This document shows positions 32,143 through 41,150 of a stretch of DNA of 64,000 nt, in pieces; position 1 is the stretch's first letter, and each line of letters begins with the position of its first letter. Made by a program: the position numbers and the translations under genes. The stretch is from JAEUKA01 sp035328405 (GTDB lineage Bacteria; Myxococcota_A; Polyangia; Palsa-1104; JAEUJZ01): the NCBI GenBank assembly GCA_035328405.1, contig DAOLIT010000016.1:16600-80599 (forward strand), in the 5' to 3' direction. Below the pieces are notes generated by a model. It did no database searches. It saw nothing but the letters and a program-made list of their open reading frames with translations, and was not told where the DNA came from.

Positions 32143-34779
32143 ATGCGCGTCGACAAATTCACAAACAAGACACGCGAGGTGCTGCAAAGTGCTCAGCAGT
32201 TGACTGCCGAAAAAGGCCAGGCTGAGCTTCTGCCGGAACACATTGTGTGGGCTTTGCTCACACAGGAAGGCGGTGTCGTACCAGCACTTCTTCAGAAGTT
32301 GGCGGTTCGGGAAGGTGGTTTGCTCGACGCCAAACGATTGGCCGACGAGGTGTTGCGCTATATCGATCAACAGCCTCGCGCTGCCGGTTCCATGGACATC
32401 GGCTTGTCTCGACGGGCCAAAGATCTGCTCGAAACGGCGGAAAAAGAGGCTCAGAAAATCAAAGATGAGTACACATCGACGGAGCATGTGCTGCTGGCGG
32501 TGTGCGAAAAGGACTTTGGCTTTGCATCGAAGCTTTTGCGCGAGGCGGGTGTCACCTTCGACAAGTTGATGCAGGCGTTGTCGGAAGTCCGAGGCGGTCA
32601 ACGAGTAACAGACCAAGATCCCGAGGGGAAATACCAAGCACTCGAACGCTATACACGCGACCTGACCGATTTGGCTCGCAAGGGCAAATTGGACCCGGTG
32701 ATTGGCCGCGACGAGGAAATTCGGCGGTCGATCCAAGTGCTGTCTCGGCGAACAAAAAACAACCCGGTGCTGATTGGGGAACCGGGCGTCGGAAAGACCG
32801 CGATTGTCGAGGGAATTGCGCAACGCATCGTGAGCGGAGACGTGCCCGAAAGTCTGCGGGACAAACGGATCTTGTCGTTGGATTTGGGCGCTCTCGTCGC
32901 GGGAACGAAATATCGAGGCGAGTTCGAGGATCGCCTCAAGGCTCTTCTGAAAGAAATGGGCCAAGCGGCAGGCCAGGTGGTTTTGTTTATCGACGAGCTG
33001 CATACGCTCGTTGGCGCGGGTGCCGCAGAAGGTGCGCAAGATGCGGCCAACATGCTCAAGCCTGCCCTGGCTCGGGGAGAGCTGCGCTGCGTGGGAGCGA
33101 CGACGCTCGACGAGTATCGAAAACACATCGAAAAAGACAAGGCGCTTGAGCGGCGTTTTCAACCTGTGCTCGTCGGTGAACCGTCGGTCGAAGACACGGT
33201 TTCGATTCTGCGCGGTATCAAAGAAAAATATGAGGTTCACCACGGAATACGCATCAAAGACGCGGCCATCCTCGCGGCGGCGCGACTTTCGGACCGGTAC
33301 ATCGCGGATCGCTTTTTGCCGGACAAGGCCATTGACCTCATCGACGAGGCGGCGGCTCGTCTGAAGATGGAAATCGATTCGAGACCAGCCCCGATAGACA
33401 AACTCGAGCGACGCATCGTGAGCTTGCAGATCGAAGAACAAGCGCTGACAAAAGAAAAAGACGCAGCGTCGAAAGAACGCCTGGCGGAAGTGTCGCGCGA
33501 AATTGCGAATCTGCGAGAACAGTCATCGGCGATGAAAGTCCGGTGGCAACAAGAACGCGACGTGATTGCAAAACTGAGGTCGCTGAACGCAGAAATCGAC
33601 AAGAACAAGACGGAAACAGAGCTTGCTCAGCGTCGGGGCGATCTGAATCGTGCGGCGGAGTTGCGATACGGAAAATTGCCTGAACTCGAACAAAAACTCG
33701 CTGCCGAAAACAAACGGCTCGGAGAGATCCAAAAAGACGGCGCGTATTTGCGCGAAGAAGTGACCGAGGAAGACATCGCCAGCATCATCGCGAAATGGAC
33801 CGGCATTCCCGTCGAAAAAATGCTCGAGGGCGAAATGGAACGCTTGGTCCACATGGAAGAGCGGCTTGCGGCGCGAGTGATCGGACAAGAACAACCGATT
33901 GCAGCCGTCTCGAGTGCAGTGCGTCGGGCGCGAGCCGGTTTGCAAGATCCGAATCGGCCCATCGGCTCGTTCATTTTCTTGGGACCGACGGGCGTCGGAA
34001 AAACGGAACTCGCTCGGGCTCTCGCGGAATTTCTGTTCGACGACGAAACAAACATGGTTCGGATCGACATGAGCGAGTACATGGAAAAACACACGGTGGC
34101 TCGTCTCATCGGTGCGCCTCCGGGTTATGTCGGCTACGACGAGGGCGGCCAATTGACCGAGGCGGTTCGTCGTCGTCCCTACTCAGTCGTCCTGTTCGAT
34201 GAAATCGAAAAAGCGCACCCCGACGTGTTCAATGTGTTGCTTCAGATTTTGGATGACGGACGACTCACCGACGGGCAGGGACGTGTCGTGAGTTTCAGGA
34301 ACACGGTGATTTTGATGACCTCGAACTTGGGTTCGCAGTTCATTCAAGACGCTGCGGATTTGGAAGAGGAAGGTGTGCGACGGAACATCGACGCGGCGCT
34401 CCGCGCACAATTCCGGCCAGAATTTCTGAATCGCATCGACGACATCATCGTCTTCCACCGTCTGAGCCGCCAGCATCTTGGCTCGATCGTCAAGATTCAA
34501 CTCGAACGGCTGCGGCGCTTGCTGGCAGAACAAAAGCTGTCGTTAGAACTGTCGGATGCGGCGATGGATTTGCTCTGTGAGGTGGGATACGACCCGCAGT
34601 TTGGGGCGAGGCCGCTCAAACGAGCGATCCAGCGGCTTCTGCAAGATCTGCTCGCACAGAAAATTCTCACGGGCCAGTTCAAACCGGGCGACACAATTTC
34701 CGTGGAACGCGACGGGGACAAACTGATCGTGGGACAGGTGACGTTTTCACAAGGGAAGAAGTCTGCGAAGCTGTCCTAG
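32143..34779 (+). CDS. clpB: ATP-dependent disaggregase ClpB
   Basis: ClpB is a hexameric AAA+ unfoldase that rescues aggregated proteins with the DnaK/DnaJ system. The 878-residue protein (usual range about 850-880) has the complete layout: two N-terminal Clp repeats, the first AAA+ module with Walker A GEPGVGKTA and Walker B VLFIDELHTLVG, pore loop KYRGEFEDR, the middle coiled-coil domain (about residues 405-530, ERRIVSLQIEEQALTKEKD), and the second AAA+ module with GPTGVGKTE, pore loop PGYVGYDEGG and VVLFDEIEKAHPDVF. The ATG at 32143 follows AAGGAG and matches the MRxDKFT start of the family. The DnaJ-like gene follows after 54 bases. Confidence 0.97.
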   Translation: MRVDKFTNKTREVLQSAQQLTAEKGQAELLPEHIVWALLTQEGGVVPALLQKLAVREGGLLDAKRLADEVLRYIDQQPRAAGSMDIGLSRRAKDLLETAEKEAQKIKDEYTSTEHVLLAVCEKDFGFASKLLREAGVTFDKLMQALSEVRGGQRVTDQDPEGKYQALERYTRDLTDLARKGKLDPVIGRDEEIRRSIQVLSRRTKNNPVLIGEPGVGKTAIVEGIAQRIVSGDVPESLRDKRILSLDLGALVAGTKYRGEFEDRLKALLKEMGQAAGQVVLFIDELHTLVGAGAAEGAQDAANMLKPALARGELRCVGATTLDEYRKHIEKDKALERRFQPVLVGEPSVEDTVSILRGIKEKYEVHHGIRIKDAAILAAARLSDRYIADRFLPDKAIDLIDEAAARLKMEIDSRPAPIDKLERRIVSLQIEEQALTKEKDAASKERLAEVSREIANLREQSSAMKVRWQQERDVIAKLRSLNAEIDKNKTETELAQRRGDLNRAAELRYGKLPELEQKLAAENKRLGEIQKDGAYLREEVTEEDIASIIAKWTGIPVEKMLEGEMERLVHMEERLAARVIGQEQPIAAVSSAVRRARAGLQDPNRPIGSFIFLGPTGVGKTELARALAEFLFDDETNMVRIDMSEYMEKHTVARLIGAPPGYVGYDEGGQLTEAVRRRPYSVVLFDEIEKAHPDVFNVLLQILDDGRLTDGQGRVVSFRNTVILMTSNLGSQFIQDAADLEEEGVRRNIDAALRAQFRPEFLNRIDDIIVFHRLSRQHLGSIVKIQLERLRRLLAEQKLSLELSDAAMDLLCEVGYDPQFGARPLKRAIQRLLQDLLAQKILTGQFKPGDTISVERDGDKLIVGQVTFSQGKKSAKLS

Positions 34780-34833
34780 GCAGACCACACCGGATACGAC
34801 GGTGTGACAAGCATACATTTGGGGAAGCAGACA

Positions 34834-35784
34834 ATGGCTCAACCGGACCATTACAAAACCCTTGGAGTTGCTGAGGGAGCAAGCGCGGAGGAGATCAAAA
34901 AATCCTACCGAAAGCTTGCCAAAAAATACCACCCGGATGCGACGGGAGGAGACAAAGCCAAAGAGGCGAAATTCAAGGAAATCTCCGAGGCTTACGAAGT
35001 TCTCTCCGACACCACGAAACGCAAGGAATACGACGAGTTTCGCAAACATCCGTTCGGTGGCGGCGTGGGTGGCACCGGCGGTTTTCCAGGTGGTTTTCCA
35101 GGCGGCTTTCCCGGCGGTTTTCCGGGTGGACGAACGAGGGTGCGCACGGAAGCCGGAGGAATCGACATCGATCTGGGCGACATCCTGGGTGGTGGGTTCG
35201 GCGACATTTTCGGGCGGGAGGGCACCGCACGGGGTGGCCGACGTTCGCGCGAACCGTTGCGCGGCAGCGACATTCAAACGTCGATCACGATCACGTTGCC
35301 CGAGGCTGTTCTGGGTGTTGAAAAGAGCTTCACGCTCGCACCCGGCACCAACGAGGAACGCAAGTTGACGATGCGCATTCCGGCGGGCGTCGAGGATGGC
35401 GAGACCATTCGTTTGGCTGGCCAGGGCAGACCGGGCCCGGCGGGTGGACCTGCGGGCAATTTGCTCATCAAAGTGGGCGTTTTGCCCGATTCGGAGCTTC
35501 GACGCAAAGGGGTCGATTTGGAACGCGACGTGCGCATTCCCGTCGAGAAAGCCATCTTGGGAGGCGCGATCGAAGTGCCTTTGGTCGAGGGCGGAACCAA
35601 AGAAATCCGCGTCCCGGCAGGAACGAACTCTGGTTTGAAAATTCGGTTGCGCGGTTTCGGTGCCTCGGATCGAAAAGGCGGACGCGGAGACTTGTTTGCG
35701 GTTGTACACATCGACGTACCCAAAGAACTGTCGCCGGAAGCCCGTGCCGCATTTGAGCGTTTCGCGCAACTGATTCGTCGCTAA
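34834..35784 (+). CDS. DnaJ-type co-chaperone (CbpA-like, no zinc finger)
   Basis: A 316-residue Hsp40. The J domain (residues about 5-70) contains YHPDATGG with the DnaK-stimulating HPD. It is followed by a Gly/Phe region with four GGFP units, then two C-terminal beta domains (GSDIQTSITITLPEAVLG, LTMRIPAGVEDGETIRLAGQG, DLERDVRIPVEKAILGG) and the dimerisation end. The CxxCxGxG zinc-finger repeats of DnaJ proper are absent, placing it in the type II/CbpA class. GGGGAAG lies before the ATG at 34834. Position directly behind clpB suggests it delivers aggregated substrates for disaggregation. The C-terminus keeps GDLFAVVHIDVP. Confidence 0.93.
   Translation: MAQPDHYKTLGVAEGASAEEIKKSYRKLAKKYHPDATGGDKAKEAKFKEISEAYEVLSDTTKRKEYDEFRKHPFGGGVGGTGGFPGGFPGGFPGGFPGGRTRVRTEAGGIDIDLGDILGGGFGDIFGREGTARGGRRSREPLRGSDIQTSITITLPEAVLGVEKSFTLAPGTNEERKLTMRIPAGVEDGETIRLAGQGRPGPAGGPAGNLLIKVGVLPDSELRRKGVDLERDVRIPVEKAILGGAIEVPLVEGGTKEIRVPAGTNSGLKIRLRGFGASDRKGGRGDLFAVVHIDVPKELSPEARAAFERFAQLIRR
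35077..35124 (+). repeat. Four tandem 12-base units coding GGFP in the DnaJ-like gene
   Basis: Units at 35077, 35089, 35101 and 35113 follow GGNGGNTTTCCN, differing mainly at third positions, and encode four Gly-Gly-Phe-Pro repeats in the flexible linker after the J domain. The third-base differences indicate an established repeat, though copy number could vary among strains. Confidence 0.85.
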
Positions 35785-35851
35785 AAAGCGATTTGGGGGG
35801 CTTGCGCTCTGTCGTTTGGAAGGGCGGTTTGCTGTTGTACGATCGGGGGTT

Positions 35852-37309
35852 ATGACGAATGCTCGCATCCTGATCCTGGATGACCAGCGTGCGGCGCGGC
35901 GGGTTCTGCGGCAGATGCTCGACGGCCTCGACGATGCGGAATTTTCCGAGGCGGGCACAGTCGAACAGGCGCTTGCGCTGTGTCGCGAGCAGCGGTTTGA
36001 CGCGTACTTGGTGGACATCCACCTGACGGACAATCGGCTGGAGCGCGGCGGGATCGAATTTATCAAGCAGGTTCGCGACATCCAGGCGGTGCCGTCCGTC
36101 GTCGTAACTGCATCGGTCGAAATCCAAGACCTGCGGGAGGCGATGAGGGCCGGGGCTGTGGACTACGTGCTCAAAGACCAGCTTTCGCCGGAATTGATCG
36201 TGCCGATCCTGCGCGAAATTCTGGAAAAGCGAGACCTGCGAAAGCGCGTGCAGCAGCTTGGGCAAAGGCTGGAACAGCAATTTGGCTTGGGGGCCATCGT
36301 CGGAACCTCAGCGAAAATCGAGCAGGTTCGATCGCTGATCCGGCGGCTCGCTGATGCGGATGCGACGGTGCTGGTACGCGGCGAAAGTGGGACCGGGAAG
36401 GAGCTTGTCGCACAAGCACTGCATCAGTGTGGCAAACGCGCACATGAGCCGCTGGTCACGATCAACTGCGCGGCGATTGCGCCGACGCTCATCGAATCGG
36501 AACTTTTTGGGCATGAGCGCGGCGCGTTTACGAGCGCGTTGTCGAGACGAATTGGCGTCCTTGAGGAAGCAGGCATGGGCATGGTTTTCCTCGACGAAAT
36601 TGCCGAGCTTGCGCCCGACCTTCAGGCCAAGCTCCTGCGTGTGTTGGAGGCGCGGCGGTTCACGCGGGTGGGCGGAAACGAAGTCCTACCATTTCGGGCT
36701 CGCGTCGTCGCTGCCACGCACCAGGATTTGGAACAAAGGATGCGCGAGGGCCGATTGCGCGTGGATTTGTACTACCGCCTGAACGTGGTGACGATCGACG
36801 TGCCCTCGTTGGCGGATCGCCGCGAAGACATCGCGATTTTGTGCAACCACTTCGTCTCGCAATTTGGCCGGCCTTTGCGTTTTTCAAAGGAAGCGTTGTC
36901 GTTGCTGACCGAGCGTCCGTGGCCCGGCAACGTCCGAGAGCTGCGCAACGCCATCGAGCGGCTCGCACTGCTGTGTGAAACGAACGACATCACCGAAGCG
37001 GAACTTCAAAAAATCGTCCCGCTGCGCTCGTCTTCGACGGTGGACAACGAAGAGTTGGAGAAACTTGCACGGCAGTTTCTGGCCAGGGATTTGCCAGGGG
37101 AAAACAAGCTCGACTTGATGGAACGAACGATGGTGCGCATTGCGATGGAGGTCGCGGGACACAACCAATCGCGGGCCGCGCGCATTTTGGGCTTGGAACG
37201 GAAGGCGTTGGAGCGACGACACAAACGCCACGCTCAGGAAACCAGCGGAGAGGTGCGCATGCCCCGTTCGGGAACCTCAGCCGGAGATCCGGACGACCAC
37301 CTGCCGTGA
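35852..37309 (+). CDS. NtrC-type sigma-54-dependent response regulator with GAFTSA motif
   Basis: A 485-residue regulator. The receiver domain has Asp10/Asp11, the phosphorylation site Asp55 (YLVDIHL), Thr87 and Lys108. The AAA+ domain has Walker A GESGTGKE (177-184), Walker B MVFLDEI (244-250) and the usual arginine-finger region. The loop that contacts sigma-54 reads GAFTSA (224-229) rather than GAFTGA. A Fis-type helix-turn-helix lies near the C-terminus (GHNQSRAARILGLERKALERR). It should activate sigma-54 promoters when phosphorylated by an unseen kinase. The ATG at 35852 has no strong ribosome binding site but opens the receiver fold. The last 33 bases overlap the end of the convergent pbpC gene. 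Confidence 0.92.
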   Translation: MTNARILILDDQRAARRVLRQMLDGLDDAEFSEAGTVEQALALCREQRFDAYLVDIHLTDNRLERGGIEFIKQVRDIQAVPSVVVTASVEIQDLREAMRAGAVDYVLKDQLSPELIVPILREILEKRDLRKRVQQLGQRLEQQFGLGAIVGTSAKIEQVRSLIRRLADADATVLVRGESGTGKELVAQALHQCGKRAHEPLVTINCAAIAPTLIESELFGHERGAFTSALSRRIGVLEEAGMGMVFLDEIAELAPDLQAKLLRVLEARRFTRVGGNEVLPFRARVVAATHQDLEQRMREGRLRVDLYYRLNVVTIDVPSLADRREDIAILCNHFVSQFGRPLRFSKEALSLLTERPWPGNVRELRNAIERLALLCETNDITEAELQKIVPLRSSSTVDNEELEKLARQFLARDLPGENKLDLMERTMVRIAMEVAGHNQSRAARILGLERKALERRHKRHAQETSGEVRMPRSGTSAGDPDDHLP

Positions 37310-39715
37310 ATCGGCCCGCCCGTGGTCATCGACGACGCGAATCACATATTGCCCCGCCGCAGGTTTCCACAAAAAAGGCACATGCGGCCGGCTTTTTCCA
37401 AGCAGCTTTTCGTTTGCAAACCAGAACACTTCGGCGACATCTCCGTCGGTGGTTGCGGAAAGTCCCACCGTGTCGTGTTCGTCTTGGCCGGGCCGAAGCG
37501 TGTACGTGACGCCTTTGAGCGGCGACGAGATTTTCGGGGGCACGCCGTGGCTGGCGAGGTTCGCAAGTTTGCAACCTGGCACAAACGGCGGCGGAATTTT
37601 CCGTGGAAAACCCGCGATGCGAAACAAGCGCAACATGTCAGACGGCCAAAACTCGTAGACCTCGGTGCGAAAATCACCGGCGGACGATGGGCACGCTCGC
37701 AAACCCGTGCGGTTGTCGATTTCGACGGGTCGATGCACCTCGCAAGGCTCGATCGGCGACCGTCCGGGCACAAACCACGTCTGTTTCTTGTGCTTGCAAA
37801 ACATGCTCGGCATTTGCCCCGACACGGCGCACACCGGCACACGGCGCAAATTCAAACCGCGCTCTTTTTGCGGAGCCTCGCTCAGGTCCGGCAATCGAGG
37901 TCGAAGCGCATCTGCAATCGAGAAAAAAAGCGGCGCAGCCAACGTCACACCGACGAGAGCGGGATTGCTTTCGCCGTTGAAATGTCCGAGCCAGACCACA
38001 AGCACATACGGCCCCATCACACCGGCAGTCCACGCATCTCGAAAACCGTAGGATGTGCCCGTTTTCCAAGCGATTTTGTCGATGTGCAAAAGCGAGCGCG
38101 TAAGCAAGGTGTCCTCGGGGCGCGGGTTTTCCCTCAACATGGACAGCGTCGCAAAACTTGCCTCAGCGGACAGCAAACGCACACCTGCCGACAGAGGATC
38201 ACCTTTCAAAAACCGCAAAGGCCGCACAAAGCCCTGATTCGGCAACATGGCGTACAGCGTGGCCAGTTCCTCCATCGTCACCTCTGCGCCGCCGAGCACC
38301 AGAGCCAAACCGTAATGGCTTTCGGGTTTGAGGCGCGTCACACCCGCGCTTTTCAAAAAGTCATACAGGCCCGGATTGCTAAGCTTTGCGGCCACAAACA
38401 GCGCGGGCACGTTGCGAGACCGAATCAGCGCCTCCTGCGCCGAAACCGGCCCTGCGAACTTCCCATCGAAATTTTCGGGGCTATACGACCCGAACGTGAG
38501 CGGACTGTCTTTGAGCATCGTTTGCGGGTGAATCACGCCTTCGTCAATGCCCAGCGCATATATAAACGGCTTTAGCGTCGAGCCCGGCGACCGTTTCGCC
38601 TGAGTGCCGTTCACTTGCCCGAAAATGCGCGCGTTGAAATAACCTGCGCTCCCGACGGCTGCCCGCACAGACATGTCGCGCGAATCCACGAGCAAAGCCA
38701 CGGCGTTTTCGACGCCAAACCGCTTCTGTTTTTCCAAGTAACTGGTGATCTGCCGCTCGACGATAGTTTGCAAAGACAGGTCGATGGTGCTCACCAGTTC
38801 GCGCGAGGCGTTCGTTTGGCCAAGCAGGCTGTCCACGAGGTGCGGCGCTCGAAAAGGCAGGTCTTGGGGACCTCGCAACCGCAACTTGAGTTTGAGCAGG
38901 TCTTGGTCTCGTCTGGCCGACGGATGACGCGCGACCCATTTTTTGAAAAGCGCCTGCCGAGCAACCGACAGGGCGGCGTCGTCTTCTCCCGTTGGGGCTC
39001 GACGGGCGGGACTTTGCGGAATCACTGCCAGCGTCAGAGCCTCGACCAGTTGCACTTTGCTGGCCGGTTTTCCGAAGTAAATATGGCTAGCCGCACCGAC
39101 GCCCTGGATGTTTTTTCCGACGGGAACGAGATTGAGATACGCCTCCAAAATTTCCGCTTTGCTGTACCTCAGTTCAAGCCAAACCGCTCGCCCGATTTGC
39201 CGGAGTTTTCCGACGGCACTTCGAGAATGCAAATGGTATTTCATCCGCGCGACCTGCATGGAGATCGTCGAGCCACCGACGCGGCGTTCTTTCCGAACGT
39301 AGGTGGTCCAAACCGCACGGGCGAGCGACCACGGATTCACTGCGAAGTGCCGAAAGAAATGGCGATCTTCGTGCAGCAACACCGCCTCGACCAGTTGCGG
39401 CGACATCTCGGAAAGAGGAACGAACTGACGGTACTGCTCATCTTCGGCCAGCGTCAGGCGAAGCAACCGGTTCTCACGGTCGTACACTGACCGCGAAAAG
39501 GGTACATCGGCACACAACGGCTGTTTGGGCCACAGCCTCAGCAGAACCCCAAGCAAAAACAACACGACCGACGCGAGCAGAAGCACGCGCAGAGCACGAG
39601 CCAGACGCACTCGATGAAGGAAAGCAGGCCAGCGCACGGCCTGATGGTAACTCCCTCGAGAAGCCGTTGCGAACAACCTGTTTGAGAAGTCAGAAAAAAG
39701 CGGAAAGCGGCGCAA
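37277..39715 (-). CDS. pbpC: Penicillin-binding protein 1C
   Basis: A bifunctional peptidoglycan synthase of 812 residues. After a cytoplasmic leader and one membrane anchor (RVLLLASVVLFLLGVLL, about residues 43-60) comes the GT51 glycosyltransferase domain with EDRHFFRHF, GGSTISMQVAR and KAEILEAYLNLVPVG. The transpeptidase domain shows SPGSTLKPF (SxxK), SRNVPA (SxN) and KTGTS. The C-terminal BiPBP_C domain, typical of the 1C class, begins after about residue 700. E. coli PBP1C binds few beta-lactams, and its role in wall synthesis is minor or conditional. It is 26 bases downstream of a TPR-protein gene. Confidence 0.94.
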   Translation of the reverse strand: MRRFPLFSDFSNRLFATASRGSYHQAVRWPAFLHRVRLARALRVLLLASVVLFLLGVLLRLWPKQPLCADVPFSRSVYDRENRLLRLTLAEDEQYRQFVPLSEMSPQLVEAVLLHEDRHFFRHFAVNPWSLARAVWTTYVRKERRVGGSTISMQVARMKYHLHSRSAVGKLRQIGRAVWLELRYSKAEILEAYLNLVPVGKNIQGVGAASHIYFGKPASKVQLVEALTLAVIPQSPARRAPTGEDDAALSVARQALFKKWVARHPSARRDQDLLKLKLRLRGPQDLPFRAPHLVDSLLGQTNASRELVSTIDLSLQTIVERQITSYLEKQKRFGVENAVALLVDSRDMSVRAAVGSAGYFNARIFGQVNGTQAKRSPGSTLKPFIYALGIDEGVIHPQTMLKDSPLTFGSYSPENFDGKFAGPVSAQEALIRSRNVPALFVAAKLSNPGLYDFLKSAGVTRLKPESHYGLALVLGGAEVTMEELATLYAMLPNQGFVRPLRFLKGDPLSAGVRLLSAEASFATLSMLRENPRPEDTLLTRSLLHIDKIAWKTGTSYGFRDAWTAGVMGPYVLVVWLGHFNGESNPALVGVTLAAPLFFSIADALRPRLPDLSEAPQKERGLNLRRVPVCAVSGQMPSMFCKHKKQTWFVPGRSPIEPCEVHRPVEIDNRTGLRACPSSAGDFRTEVYEFWPSDMLRLFRIAGFPRKIPPPFVPGCKLANLASHGVPPKISSPLKGVTYTLRPGQDEHDTVGLSATTDGDVAEVFWFANEKLLGKSRPHVPFLWKPAAGQYVIRVVDDHGRADSRQVVVRISG

Positions 39716-39741
39716 AGAAAGCGACGGCGTTCAAAAAAATG

Positions 39742-40980
39742 TCAGCGACGAAGGCCACGACGGTGGCGAACAGCGCCGAGTTCATCTCCAGCTGCAGCCA
39801 TCAGCGTCGGAAAATAGAGCGCGATCCCAAAATCTCGCGCCGCAGTGTTGAGCACGCCCACCGCTTTTTCAGCCATTCGCTGCACGTCATTCGGAATCGT
39901 ATCGGGTGCCACATCCGCGTCTGACATCCGAATGGGCCCAAGCGGCACAGCCTCACGAGTCGGCCCTGCCGGAATCACCAGCCCAGCGCAAAGAGGCACC
40001 GTTCGATCCTCTCCCTCCACTGGCGTCGAGGCACCGGGCAGCCGCATGGTCAACGACCACACTTCGATGTGCAACCCGTGCTCTCGCAGACGATCGGTCA
40101 ACGACATGGCTTGCGAAGGCGTAGCCGACGGACCTTGAACGACATGTAGCGCATAGTTTGCGGGTTCTATCGGCTGTAGAAACAAAAGCCCGTTCGAGTT
40201 GTCCTCGGAAACAGGATCTTCGCCATCCAGACCAGTGAGACCGTCGCAGAAATTGCCTTGTCCTTGCGTGTCGCACAGCACAATGTCGCCAAACTGCACT
40301 GCGGCCCCATAACGAACTACAGACAGAATTCGAGCACGCACCGGATCGACGCGCTGCACCCAAACTCTCTCGACGGAATACGGCCCGGTCGTCGGCAACG
40401 AAAGCTGCGCAAGACCAAGATCCCCCGCCGCTTGGGACCGACCGACGAGCAACCCGCAAGCCTGCCAACAATTGCGCGCATCGTCGAGCTTTCCAAGAGC
40501 GGTTTGCGCCAAACCCAAGTTCCACAACACTTGCCGACTGAGGCCGCTGGTTTGCGCGAGGGCCGTCGTACTGGTCAGTTGGCCGGCCTGCCGACGAAGC
40601 CCCGCCAGCGCCTGAGTGAGCACGTCAGCCATCTCAGTCCAGCGACGCGCCCGCTTGTAGCAAAGACCAAGGTTATAGAGCGGCACTGCCCAGTTCGGAG
40701 ACTGTTTTTGAGCCAGTTCCAAATCGGAAAACGCCGTCTGCTCCTGGTTGCGTTGGGCATAAATCACACCGCGCAAATTCAAAAGATAGGCGCGTTGTTC
40801 GCGTTCACTTTCGCCGCCATCTCGATGCTGAAGATCCAGCTCGCTCAGCATTCGACTGATCAAATGAACGGCTGTCTGGCTCTTGTCCCGACGAACCAAA
40901 CGGAAAACTGTTTCAGCAAGCGCACGCATCTGCGGCACCAGCTCCTTCGGGAGCAAGCACGCCAGCGACCGAGATCCCAT
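39742..40980 (-). CDS. TPR-repeat protein of unknown function
   Basis: A 412-residue protein with tetratricopeptide repeats in its first half: LLNLRGVIYAQRNQEQTAF, AVPLYNLGLCYKRARRW and VLWNLGLAQTALGKLDDAR. The second half (about 190-412) is a separate beta-rich domain (VWVQRVDPVRARILSVVRYG, FGDIVLCDT, LHIEVWSLTMRLPG) that I cannot assign, with GIALYFPTLM near the end. No signal peptide or membrane helix is visible. The start is uncertain: ATG at 40980 or 41031, neither with a good ribosome binding site. It lies between the ArsA-like gene (170 bases upstream) and pbpC (26 bases downstream), so co-transcription with pbpC is likely. Confidence 0.72.
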   Translation of the reverse strand: MGSRSLACLLPKELVPQMRALAETVFRLVRRDKSQTAVHLISRMLSELDLQHRDGGESEREQRAYLLNLRGVIYAQRNQEQTAFSDLELAQKQSPNWAVPLYNLGLCYKRARRWTEMADVLTQALAGLRRQAGQLTSTTALAQTSGLSRQVLWNLGLAQTALGKLDDARNCWQACGLLVGRSQAAGDLGLAQLSLPTTGPYSVERVWVQRVDPVRARILSVVRYGAAVQFGDIVLCDTQGQGNFCDGLTGLDGEDPVSEDNSNGLLFLQPIEPANYALHVVQGPSATPSQAMSLTDRLREHGLHIEVWSLTMRLPGASTPVEGEDRTVPLCAGLVIPAGPTREAVPLGPIRMSDADVAPDTIPNDVQRMAEKAVGVLNTAARDFGIALYFPTLMAAAGDELGAVRHRRGLRR

Positions 40981-41150
40981 GCGGGATAGCGTACTTTGAA
41001 CTGACCTCGTATTTCCAGACCAAAAAACCATCCGCGCTTGCGGTTTATTTGCAGCAACCGCGCCAAATTTTTGCGTTTTTGCCTGATGGGCAGGGGGCTT
41101 GCCGGAGAAAAGGGTGAATGGGCTGAAGCTTGGACTGGGTTCGTGTGCGG

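Noticed and set aside
31630..33441. 603-residue minus-strand open frame
   Set aside because: Antisense to clpB and overlapping rlmI; low-information sequence from codon bias.
34747..36081. 444-residue minus-strand open frame
   Set aside because: Antisense to the DnaJ-like gene and the response regulator; shadow frame.
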